A stretch of 64,000 nt of DNA from Streptomyces sp. SID12488 (lineage in GTDB: Bacteria; Actinomycetota; Actinomycetes; Streptomycetales; Streptomycetaceae), in NCBI RefSeq assembly GCF_010548275.1, contig NZ_JAAGLT010000030.1, forward strand, positions 52,696-116,695, given 5' to 3'. Shown one piece after another: positions 1 through 6,984 of the stretch; position 1 is the stretch's first letter; the number at the start of each line of letters is the position of its first letter. A program made the position numbers and the translations under genes. A model generated the notes under the pieces. That model ran no database searches. It had not been told where the DNA came from and worked only from the letters and a program-made list of their open reading frames with translations.

Positions 1-504
1 CCCGTCGGCCTCCTCGCCCGTCATCTTGAGCGCCTTCGGGCCGTACGCGGCCATCCAGACGGGGAGTTCGGCACCCGGCCGCACCCACGGGAACTTGATC
101 ACCGTGCCGCCGAGGTCGGCCTCGTCGCCGCGACCGAGCGAGCGGATGACCTTCATCGCGCCGCTGATCCGGGCCAGGGTGTTGGGCGTACGGCCGGCGA
201 CTCGCATCGCGGAGTCGCCGCGGCCGATGCCGCACACCGTGCGGTTGCCGAACATGTCGTTGAGGGTGGCGAAGGTGGAGGCGGTGACCTCCCAGGTGCG
301 GGTGCCCGGGTTGGTGACCATCGGGCCGACCGTCAACTTCTCGGTGCTGGAGAGGATCTGACTGTAGATCACGAACGGCTCCTGCCACAGCACGGCGGAG
401 TCGAAGGTCCAGCCGTACGTGAAGCCGTTGCCCTCGGCGCGCTGCATCAGCTCGATGACACGCGAGGCCGGCGGGTCGGTCTGCAGGACGAGGCCGAAGT
501 CCAT
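1..504 (-). CDS. LLM-class F420-dependent oxidoreductase (partial, 3' end outside window)
   Basis: The N-terminal 168 residues of a luciferase-like (LLM) flavin/F420-dependent oxidoreductase are present; the C-terminus lies beyond the left edge. The protein begins MDFGLVLQTDPPAS and contains the family-typical stretches for the TIM-barrel start, WTFDSAVLWQEPF and TVGPMVTNPGTR, followed by GIGRGDSAMRVAG. The ATG at 502-504 lies 16 bases downstream of the dihydropyrimidinase stop on the same strand, so the two are probably co-transcribed. In actinobacteria this type of gene commonly accompanies hydantoinase/dihydropyrimidinase clusters, which suggests a role linked to pyrimidine or hydantoin catabolism; its substrate cannot be told from sequence. 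Cofactor (F420 rather than FMN) is inferred from family, not shown. Confidence 0.85.
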   Translation of the reverse strand, partial: MDFGLVLQTDPPASRVIELMQRAEGNGFTYGWTFDSAVLWQEPFVIYSQILSSTEKLTVGPMVTNPGTRTWEVTASTFATLNDMFGNRTVCGIGRGDSAMRVAGRTPNTLARISGAMKVIRSLGRGDEADLGGTVIKFPWVRPGAELPVWMAAYGPKALKMTGEEADG

Positions 505-520
505 TAGCGCTGCTCCTAGT

Positions 521-1924
521 TCAGATCAGGTACTGACAGGTGGAGCGGGGGGTGTAGACGCCGTGACCCGCGCGCCCGGTGAACTCCCGCTCGGTGATGA
601 CGAGTTCGCCGCGCGAGAGCACGGTCTCGACGCGGCCGGTGAGCCGCTTGCCCTCGTACGCCGAGTAGTCGACGTTCATGTGGTGCGTCTCGGCGGAGAC
701 GATCTGCTCGGCCGTGGGGTCGTAGATGACGACGTCGGCGTCGGCGCCCGGGGCGATGGTGCCCTTCTTCGGGTAGAGGCCGAACATCCGGGCCGGGGTG
801 GCGCAGGCGATCTCGATCCAGCGACGGCGGCTGATGTGCCCGTCGACGACACCCTGGTGGAGGAGGTCCATGCGGTTCTCGACACCCGGAAGCCCGTTGG
901 GGATCTTCGAGAAGTCGCCGCGGCCCAGCTCCTTCTGCCCCTCGAAGCAGAACGGGCAGTGGTCCGTGGAGACGACCTGGAGGTCGTTGGTCCGCAGGCC
1001 CCGCCAGAGCGCGGCCTGGTGGTCCTTGGGGCGAAGCGGCGTGCTGCACACGTACTTCGCGCCCTCGAAGTCCGGCTCCGCGAGGTTGTCGGTGGACAGG
1101 AACAGGTACTGCGGGCAGGTCTCGCCGAAGACGTTGAGGCCCTCGTCACGTGCCCGTGCCAGCTCGGCGACCGCCTCCTGCGCCGAGACGTGGACGACGT
1201 ACAGGGGCGCGCCCGCGACCTGCGCGAGCTTGATGGCTCGGTGCGTGGCCTCGGCTTCGAGGAGGGCCTTGCGGACCTCGCCGTGGTAGCGGGGGTCGGT
1301 CTCGCCCCGGGCCAGCGCCTGCTCCACCAGCACATCGATGGCGATGCCGTTCTCGGCGTGCATCATGATCAGCCCACCGTTCTCGGCGGAGCGCTGCATG
1401 GCGCGCAGGATCTGGCCGTCGTCGCTGTAGAAGACGCCCGGGTAGGCCATGAACTGCTTGAAGGAGGTGACACCCTCCTCGACCAGCAGGTCCATCTCCT
1501 TGAGCGTGTCCTGGTTCACGTCGGAGACGATCATGTGGAAGCCGTAGTCGATGGCGCAGTTGCCGTCGGCCTTGGCGTTCCAGGTGTCGAGTCCGTCGCG
1601 CAGCGACTGGCCGACGCTCTGCACGGCGAAGTCGATGATCGTGGTCGTACCGCCCCAGGCGGCGGCCCGGGTGCCGGTCTCGAAGGTGTCGGAGGCGGCC
1701 GTACCGCCGAACGGCAGTTCCATGTGGGTGTGCGCGTCGACACCGCCGGGGATGACGTACTTCCCGGTGGCGTCTATGGTCCGCTCGGCCGTCCAGGCCT
1801 CGGCGGTGGCGCTTCCGCTGGTGGCGAGGGCGGCGATTCGGCCGTCCTCGATGAGGACGTCGGCGTGGATCTCGTCCGACGCGGTGATGACTAGGCCACC
1901 CCGGATGACGGTACGGCTGCTCAT
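521..1924 (-). CDS. hydA: dihydropyrimidinase / D-hydantoinase
   Basis: A 467-residue cyclic amidohydrolase of the dihydropyrimidinase family, which opens the ring of dihydrouracil/dihydrothymine or hydantoins. It shows the metal-binding DAHTHME motif near residue 60, the carboxylated-lysine region SFKQFMAYPGVF, the second histidine cluster MMHAENG and HVSAQEA, and STDHCPF near residue 310. Start chosen at the ATG at 1922-1924 (MSSRTVIRGG), which has a purine-rich GCGGAGCG upstream; a 25-residue upstream extension in the same frame is low-quality sequence and unlikely to be translated. The gene follows nitrilase 1 after about 127 bp containing a strong hairpin, and is followed at 16 bp by the LLM oxidoreductase. 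It would carry out the second step of reductive pyrimidine breakdown, feeding N-carbamoyl-beta-alanine to the neighbouring nitrilase-family enzymes. Confidence 0.93.
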   Translation of the reverse strand: MSSRTVIRGGLVITASDEIHADVLIEDGRIAALATSGSATAEAWTAERTIDATGKYVIPGGVDAHTHMELPFGGTAASDTFETGTRAAAWGGTTTIIDFAVQSVGQSLRDGLDTWNAKADGNCAIDYGFHMIVSDVNQDTLKEMDLLVEEGVTSFKQFMAYPGVFYSDDGQILRAMQRSAENGGLIMMHAENGIAIDVLVEQALARGETDPRYHGEVRKALLEAEATHRAIKLAQVAGAPLYVVHVSAQEAVAELARARDEGLNVFGETCPQYLFLSTDNLAEPDFEGAKYVCSTPLRPKDHQAALWRGLRTNDLQVVSTDHCPFCFEGQKELGRGDFSKIPNGLPGVENRMDLLHQGVVDGHISRRRWIEIACATPARMFGLYPKKGTIAPGADADVVIYDPTAEQIVSAETHHMNVDYSAYEGKRLTGRVETVLSRGELVITEREFTGRAGHGVYTPRSTCQYLI

Positions 1925-2010
1925 GAAATTACGCTCCGCTGGTTGTGTCGAAAGGTGCGGGTCGTTTGTGGTTGCTCGCGCCCCGCGGCGGAGCCGCAAA
2001 TGGACGCTGC

Positions 2011-2034
2011 CCCGCGCCCCTTGCGGGGCGCGGG
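2011..2034 (-). terminator. strong GC hairpin between nitrilase 1 and hydA
   Basis: A perfect 10-bp stem (CCCGCGCCCC at 2011-2020 pairing with GGGGCGCGGG at 2025-2034) with a 4-nt loop lies 18 bp after the nitrilase 1 stop and 87 bp before the hydA start. A second small hairpin (GCGGC/GCCGC, 1985-1997) follows. No U-tract is present, as is usual in Streptomyces. It could be a partial terminator or a 3'-end stabiliser that lowers hydA expression relative to nitrilase 1. Confidence 0.5.
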
Positions 2035-2051
2035 TACGGACGGTCGACTTG

Positions 2052-2894
2052 CTACGGCGCGGTCAGGGGGCCGTATGCGTCCGGGCGGCGGTCGCGGAAG
2101 AACTGCCAGCGGTCGCGGACCTCGCGCAGCTTGGCCAGGTCCAGGTCGCGGACGACGAGTTCGGTCTCCTTGTCGCTGGCCACCTCGCCGACGAACTGCG
2201 CCTCCGGGTCCACGAAGTACGAGGTCCCGTAGAAGTCGTTGTCGCCCAGTTCCTCGACACCGACCCGGTTGATCGCGCCGACGAAGTACTCGTTGGCGAC
2301 GGCCGCCGCGGGCTGCTCCAGCTGCCACAGGTAGGCGGACAGACCGCGCGACGTGGCCGACGGGTTGAAGACGATCTCGGCGCCTTCGAGGCCGAGCGCA
2401 CGCCAGCCCTCCGGGAAGTGCCGGTCGTAGCAGATGTAGACGCCGATCTTGCCCACGGCCGTGTCGAAGATCGGCCAGCCGGCGTTCCCCGGGCGGAAGT
2501 AGAACTTCTCCCAGAAGCCCGCGACCTGCGGAATGTGGTGCTTGCGGTACTTGCCGAGGTACGAGCCGTCGGCGTCGATCACGGCGGCCGTGTTGTAGAG
2601 GACGCCGGGCTGCTCCTCCTCGTACATCGGCAGGACGAGGACGATGCCCAGTTCCCTGGCGAGCGCCTGGAAGCGCTTGACGATCGGGCCGTCCGGGATC
2701 TGCTCGGCGTACTCGTAGAACGCCTTGTCCTGCACCTGGCAGAAGTAGGGGCCGTAGAACAGCTCCTGGAAGCACATGACTTGAGCACCCTGCGCCGCGG
2801 CGTCGCGGACCGCCTGCTCGTGGACCTGGATCATCGACTCCTTGTCGCCCGTCCAGGCAGTCTGGAAAATGGCGGCGCGAATCACCCTGCTCAT
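2052..2894 (-). CDS. nitrilase-superfamily amidohydrolase 1 (N-carbamoyl-beta-alanine amidohydrolase type)
   Basis: A 280-residue carbon-nitrogen hydrolase. The Glu-Lys-Cys catalytic set is visible: Glu44 in CFQELFYGPYF, Lys near 118 in KYRKHHIP, and Cys155 in YICYDRHFPEG. This family hydrolyses N-carbamoyl amino acids, and together with the adjacent dihydropyrimidinase and aminotransferase the likely substrate is N-carbamoyl-beta-alanine (ureidopropionate). The start ATG at 2892-2894 has the GGAGGT-like sequence of GAGGTCCCG upstream. The gene is a close paralogue of the nitrilase at 5969-6811 in the same cluster, sharing length and all three motifs. It lies downstream of pucR with a 189-bp spacer holding two copies of an 11-bp repeat that may be a regulator site. 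An alternative would be a D-carbamoylase or agmatine-type nitrilase; the neighbours favour pyrimidine catabolism. Confidence 0.9.
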   Translation of the reverse strand: MSRVIRAAIFQTAWTGDKESMIQVHEQAVRDAAAQGAQVMCFQELFYGPYFCQVQDKAFYEYAEQIPDGPIVKRFQALARELGIVLVLPMYEEEQPGVLYNTAAVIDADGSYLGKYRKHHIPQVAGFWEKFYFRPGNAGWPIFDTAVGKIGVYICYDRHFPEGWRALGLEGAEIVFNPSATSRGLSAYLWQLEQPAAAVANEYFVGAINRVGVEELGDNDFYGTSYFVDPEAQFVGEVASDKETELVVRDLDLAKLREVRDRWQFFRDRRPDAYGPLTAP

Positions 2895-2956
2895 CGGGAC
2901 CTCCGGTCACTCGGTGTACGCCGAGCCTAGGAAGCCTGGAGAGCGGGTTTGAGTTG

Positions 2957-2999
2957 CACGGTGTCACGCCTGCGGACGTCCGGCGTTCCACGGTGTCAC
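2957..2999. promoter_or_regulatory. direct repeat CACGGTGTCAC x2 upstream of nitrilase 1
   Basis: The 11-mer CACGGTGTCAC occurs at 2957-2967 and again at 2989-2999, 32 bp apart (about three helical turns), in the only long spacer of the cluster, between pucR and nitrilase 1. Position and spacing fit a binding site for the PucR regulator encoded next door. This is an inference; no promoter hexamers were assigned with confidence. Confidence 0.45.
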
Positions 3000-3083
3000 C
3001 CTGGCGTCGGCCCATGTTTCACCACTGTTTTCCCTGGTCCTCTGATGTTTCGGAGCGGTAAGACGGAGCGCTGGAGAGAGCGG

Positions 3084-4652
3084 TCATCGGCCTTGCTGGG
3101 CGTCGTGCGCGAGGAGCGCGATATGCACGGACGCGGCCTGCTCGAAGTCGTCGAGATCGAGCCCGAGCCGCGTCTCTATCGCTTCCAGCCGCCGGTAGAG
3201 CGCGGGCCTCGAGACATGATGCAGTTGCGCGGTACGTGATTTGTTGCGCCCGGTGGCGAGATAGGTCCGCAGTACGGGCAGCAGTTCCGACTCGCCCTCG
3301 GTCCCGCACAGCAGCCCGTCCAGCTCCCGCTCCGCGAACGCCTGGACGTGCGGATCGTCCCGCAGCAGCCGGACCAGCCCGCGCAGCCGTACGTCCCGCA
3401 GGTGCACCAACACCGGCAGCTCCTGCCCCGCCGGCGTGTCCGCGACGGCGGCGGCGACGTGGAGTGCCTCGCGCAGTCCGGTGGGTACGTCGTCCCAGTT
3501 GGCGAGTGCCTCGGCGGCGGCCACGACGGTCCGGCCGCCACCGGTCTCGGTGCGCAGCCGGAGCGCGAAGTGCGCGGCGAGCGCCTTGGCGTCCTGGTCC
3601 CGGGCGAGGCTCAGCAGTACGGCGGTGGCGTCGTCGGCCAGCTCGGCGACCAGTCCCGGCAGTCCCAACAGCCGCAGTACGCGGTCGAGTTCGGCGGGGT
3701 CGCCGTCCCGTACGACGAGCGGCACGAAGGTACGCCGGTTGACGGGCAGCCCGGCCGCCCGCGCGCGCGGCAGCAGCTGCCGGGCCGGTACGACTCCGCT
3801 CACCAGGTCCGTCAGCAGACTCTGCGCGGACTGCTCCTCCCAGGTGTGCACGGAGCCCCCGAGCATGCGGTGCAGGACGAGTGCCTCGGCGCCCCGGTCG
3901 GCGAGCAGCCGCCCGGTGGCGGCGTCACCGCGGTACCCGCACAGCACGATCCGCCCCCAGCGTTCCCCGCGCCCGCCCAGCTCGGCCCGGATCCACCCGT
4001 CGCCCTCACTCCCGCCGGCCTGCCTGGAGATCCGCTCCCAGTCCCGCAGCACGTCGTCGACGGCCGACCGCTCCCCCGCCGTGGCGAGGACCCGATGGGC
4101 GAGGTTGGTGACGACGACGGGGCAGGCACTGTGGGAGGCGACCTCGTCGAGGAGGTTCTGCAGCGGGGCGCCGGAGGTGATGAGCCCCGTGAGAGCGGTC
4201 CGCACCGCCTCGGACAGGCTCACTGCGGCGAACTTCCGTCGTACCAGCCGGGACTGGACCTCTTCCGTCAACTCCGCGAAGGGGAAGGGCCGGTGGAGCA
4301 CCACCATCGGCAGCCCGCACCGCTCGGCCGCTCGTCGCATGACGTCCGGCGGCGCCGGAAAGGCACGGCCGAGCCCGAGGACGACGGCGGCGGCCTCCGC
4401 CCGGTGCAGCGAGCGGATGTACTCGACCTGGGCCTCTTCGTCCCCCGCGAGCAGCACCCCGGTCGTGAGGATCATCTCACCGCCGCTGAGCATCACACCG
4501 ACGTCGGCCGCCTCGGCGACATGCACCCAGCGCACGGCCCGGTCGAGCTGGCCGGCGCCGGCCACCACCTCGGGCTCGCCTGCGAGCACCCGTTCCAGGC
4601 CGAGGACCTGGCGGACCGACAGGGCGGGTTCCAAGGTGGTGGTCGTGAGCAT
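3084..4652 (-). CDS. PucR-family transcriptional regulator
   Basis: A 522-residue regulator with PucR architecture. The N-terminal PucR sensor domain starts at SVRQVLGLERVLAGEPEVVAGAGQ and includes VGVMLSGGEMILTTG; a GAF/GGDEF-like middle follows; and the C-terminus carries the CdaR/PucR-type helix-turn-helix (LRTYLATGRNKSRTAQLHHV then SRPALYRRLEAIETRLGLDL, about residues 455-500). PucR proteins activate purine, pyrimidine or related nitrogen-compound catabolic genes in response to pathway intermediates. The gene sits inside the cluster, 33 bp after the aminotransferase stop and upstream of nitrilase 1, so it very probably controls these genes and itself. The ligand cannot be read from the sequence. 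Confidence 0.92.
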   Translation of the reverse strand: MLTTTTLEPALSVRQVLGLERVLAGEPEVVAGAGQLDRAVRWVHVAEAADVGVMLSGGEMILTTGVLLAGDEEAQVEYIRSLHRAEAAAVVLGLGRAFPAPPDVMRRAAERCGLPMVVLHRPFPFAELTEEVQSRLVRRKFAAVSLSEAVRTALTGLITSGAPLQNLLDEVASHSACPVVVTNLAHRVLATAGERSAVDDVLRDWERISRQAGGSEGDGWIRAELGGRGERWGRIVLCGYRGDAATGRLLADRGAEALVLHRMLGGSVHTWEEQSAQSLLTDLVSGVVPARQLLPRARAAGLPVNRRTFVPLVVRDGDPAELDRVLRLLGLPGLVAELADDATAVLLSLARDQDAKALAAHFALRLRTETGGGRTVVAAAEALANWDDVPTGLREALHVAAAVADTPAGQELPVLVHLRDVRLRGLVRLLRDDPHVQAFAERELDGLLCGTEGESELLPVLRTYLATGRNKSRTAQLHHVSRPALYRRLEAIETRLGLDLDDFEQAASVHIALLAHDAQQGR

Positions 4653-4685
4653 GACGGTCTTCCTTGCTGTGGTCCTGCTGTGGTG

Positions 4686-5972
4686 TTACTGGACGCAGCT
4701 CCTCAGAGCACGTTCGAGAATCGCGGCGCCCTCCTCGGCCTCCGCGACGGTGAGCGACAGTGGCGGTGCGATGCGCAGCGCGCTGGTGTTGTGGCCGCCG
4801 CCCTTGCCGAGGAGCAGCCCTTCCTCCCGGGCCGCTTCGAGCACGGCGGCGGCGGTCTCCGGGTCGGCGGTGTCGGTGCCCGGCTTCACCAGCTCGACGC
4901 CGATCATCAGCCCGCGCCCACGGACCTCCCGTACGCCCGGAAGCTGCGCGGCGACGGCCCGGAGCCGTTCGATGAGCAGTCCGCCGACGCGCCGGGCGTT
5001 GCCCTGGAGGTCGTGTTCCAGGAGGTAGGTGAGGTTGGCGAGGCCGGCGGCCATGGTGATCTGGGTGCCGCCGAAGGTGGAGATGGAGTTGGAGTCGAGG
5101 CAGTTCATGATCTCGGCGCGGGCCACGACCCCGCCGATGGACATGCCGTTTCCGATGCCCTTGGCGAAGGTGATGATGTCCGGCGGACCGTTCTCCGCGT
5201 GTGCCTGCCAGCCCCAGAAGTGCTCGCCGGTGCGGCCCCAGCCGGTCTGCACCTCGTCGGCGATCCAGAGGATGCCGCGTTCCTGGAGCACCTGGCGGAA
5301 GGCCGCGTACAGCCCGTCGGGCGGCGAGGTGAAGCCTCCGACGCCCTGGATGGGCTCAGCGATGAGGGCCGCGGGCGGGCGGACGTGCCCGAGCAGGTCC
5401 TCCAGGTCGGCGACGCACGCGGCGATGAAGTCGTCGTCGCTCAGATCGGCGTACGGACCACGGGTGCGGACGCCACCGTGGACGTACAGGGTCTGGAGCG
5501 GGGACAGGGAGGTCGGGGACCAGCCCTTGTTGCCGGTGATGCCGACCGTGCTGAAGGAGCGACCGTGGTAGCTGTTGCGCATCGCCAGGATCTGGTTGCT
5601 GCGCCGGTAGGAGGTGGCGAGGAGGAGTGCCGTGTCGTTGGCCTCCGTCCCGGAGGTGGTGAAGAAGACGCGTGCGTCCGGGATGCCGGACAACTCCGCG
5701 ACGCGCTCGGCGAGTTCGACCATCGGCCGGTTGAGGTAGAGCGTCGACGAGTGGATGATCCGCCCGGCCTGTTCGCTCACCGCCTTGGTGATCTCGGGCA
5801 GCGCGTGCGCGGTCATCGTGGTGAGGATGCCGCCGAAGAAGTCGAGGTACCGCTTCCCGGCCGCGTCCCACACGTACCGGCCCTCGCCGTGGGTGATCTC
5901 GATCGGGTCCGCGTAGTAGAGGGCGAGCCAGTCCGGCAGAACCGCCTTGTGACGCCCGTACAGATCGCTCAC
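4686..5972 (-). CDS. class III PLP-dependent aminotransferase (beta-alanine/omega-amino acid type)
   Basis: A 428-residue fold-type I class III aminotransferase. Seen in order are the PLP-phosphate region TTSGTEAND (residues 105-113), the SYHGR motif, the cofactor Asp in IADEVQTGWGRTG (Asp239), and the Schiff-base lysine in FAKGIGNGMSIGG (Lys271). Start is the GTG at 5970-5972, overlapping the nitrilase 2 stop in a GTGA arrangement, so the two are translationally coupled; the long open frame upstream of it is only the nitrilase read in another frame. In this cluster the enzyme would remove the amino group of beta-alanine (or 3-aminoisobutyrate) released by the nitrilases, giving malonate semialdehyde (or its methyl analogue). 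An aspartate/4-aminobutyrate-type specificity cannot be excluded. Confidence 0.9.
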   Translation of the reverse strand: MSDLYGRHKAVLPDWLALYYADPIEITHGEGRYVWDAAGKRYLDFFGGILTTMTAHALPEITKAVSEQAGRIIHSSTLYLNRPMVELAERVAELSGIPDARVFFTTSGTEANDTALLLATSYRRSNQILAMRNSYHGRSFSTVGITGNKGWSPTSLSPLQTLYVHGGVRTRGPYADLSDDDFIAACVADLEDLLGHVRPPAALIAEPIQGVGGFTSPPDGLYAAFRQVLQERGILWIADEVQTGWGRTGEHFWGWQAHAENGPPDIITFAKGIGNGMSIGGVVARAEIMNCLDSNSISTFGGTQITMAAGLANLTYLLEHDLQGNARRVGGLLIERLRAVAAQLPGVREVRGRGLMIGVELVKPGTDTADPETAAAVLEAAREEGLLLGKGGGHNTSALRIAPPLSLTVAEAEEGAAILERALRSCVQ

Positions 5973-6811
5973 GGCTGCACCAGCCCCTCGTACGCGTCCG
6001 GCCGCCGGTCCCGGTAGAAGGCCCACTGCTGCCGGACTTCCTCGATGAGATCGAAGTCGAGATCCCGCACGACGAGTTCCTCGTCCTTGTCGCTCGCGAC
6101 CTCGCCGACGAACTGGCCGCGCGGGTTCACGAAGTACGAGGTCCCGTAGAAGTCGTTGTCCCCGTACTCCTCCTGGCCGACCCGGTTGATGGCGGCGATG
6201 AAGTACTCGTTGGCGACGGCCGCGGCGGGCTGCTCCAGCTGCCACAGGTGGGAGGAGAGGCCCCGGTGGGTCGCGGACGGGTTGTAGACGAGCTGCGCGC
6301 CGTTCAGACCGAGCTGACGCCAGCCCTCCGGGAAGTGCCGGTCGTAGCAGATGTAGACGCCGATCTTCCCCACTGCCGTCTCGAAGACGGGCCAGCCGAG
6401 ATTTCCGGGTTTGAAGTAGTACTTCTCCCAGAACCCCTTGACCTGCGGAATGTGGTGCTTGCGGTACTTGCCGAGGTAGGTCCCGTCGGCGTCGATCACG
6501 GCCGCGGTGTTGTAGTAGAACCCGGACTGCTCGACCTCGAACACGGGTACGACGATGACCATGCCGGTCTCGCGCGCCAGCTCCCGCATACGGGTGACGG
6601 TCGGCCCGTCGGGCACGGGCTCGGCCCAGCGGTAGTGCTCGGGCTCCTGGACCTGGCAGAAGTACGGGGCGTTGAAGACTTCCTGGAATCCGATGACCTT
6701 GGCGCCCTGCCGGGCGGCCTCACGGGCGTGCTCCACATGTTTGGCGACCATGGACTCGGTGTCACCGGTCCAGGTGGCCTGAACCAGAGCGGCACGTACG
6801 ACGTTGGCCAT
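5969..6811 (-). CDS. nitrilase-superfamily amidohydrolase 2
   Basis: A second 280-residue carbon-nitrogen hydrolase, collinear with nitrilase 1 over its whole length. It retains Glu44 (GFQEVFNAPYF), the Lys in KYRKHHIPQ, and Cys155 in YICYDRHFPEG. It is the first gene of the catabolic cluster and overlaps the aminotransferase start by 4 bp. The ATG at 6809-6811 is preceded by GGAAGGAACAG-type purine-rich sequence. Having two near-equal copies either side of aminotransferase and pucR suggests duplication with different substrates (for example carbamoyl-beta-alanine and carbamoyl-beta-aminoisobutyrate) or different expression; which is which cannot be decided from sequence. Confidence 0.9.
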   Translation of the reverse strand: MANVVRAALVQATWTGDTESMVAKHVEHAREAARQGAKVIGFQEVFNAPYFCQVQEPEHYRWAEPVPDGPTVTRMRELARETGMVIVVPVFEVEQSGFYYNTAAVIDADGTYLGKYRKHHIPQVKGFWEKYYFKPGNLGWPVFETAVGKIGVYICYDRHFPEGWRQLGLNGAQLVYNPSATHRGLSSHLWQLEQPAAAVANEYFIAAINRVGQEEYGDNDFYGTSYFVNPRGQFVGEVASDKDEELVVRDLDFDLIEEVRQQWAFYRDRRPDAYEGLVQP

Positions 6812-6844
6812 GACCTGTTCCTTCCGGCTGGACGTCAGAGAGCC

Positions 6845-6858
6845 TCTACGCCCGTAGA
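6845..6858. promoter_or_regulatory. perfect palindrome upstream of nitrilase 2
   Basis: TCTACG-CC-CGTAGA is a perfect inverted repeat 34 bp upstream of the nitrilase 2 start, followed by a related CGTAG. Its place at the head of the cluster fits an operator. The binding protein is unknown. Confidence 0.4.
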
Positions 6859-6984
6859 CAGAGGTCGTAGGGGCTTGAAAGTAAGCCTCCGGAGGAGCCT
6901 TGCCAAGACCATCGCCGTTAACCCGCGGAGTCGATCACGTTTCACACCCCGGTGGGCGAGTCGCAGGCAGCCGGGTCAGCCCGG

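Noticed and set aside
419..1894. Long plus-strand open frame of 491 codons opposite the dihydropyrimidinase gene
   Set aside because: It is a GC-skew shadow of hydA: the translation is low-complexity (V, G, D, R rich) and the minus-strand frame has clear catalytic motifs.
3348..6017. 889-codon plus-strand frame opposite pucR and the aminotransferase
   Set aside because: Spans two confirmed minus-strand genes and an intergenic gap; no domain recognisable.
5972..6245. 91-codon N-terminal extension of the aminotransferase
   Set aside because: This is the nitrilase 2 end read out of frame; class III aminotransferases start at the GTG-encoded SDLYGRHKAV segment.
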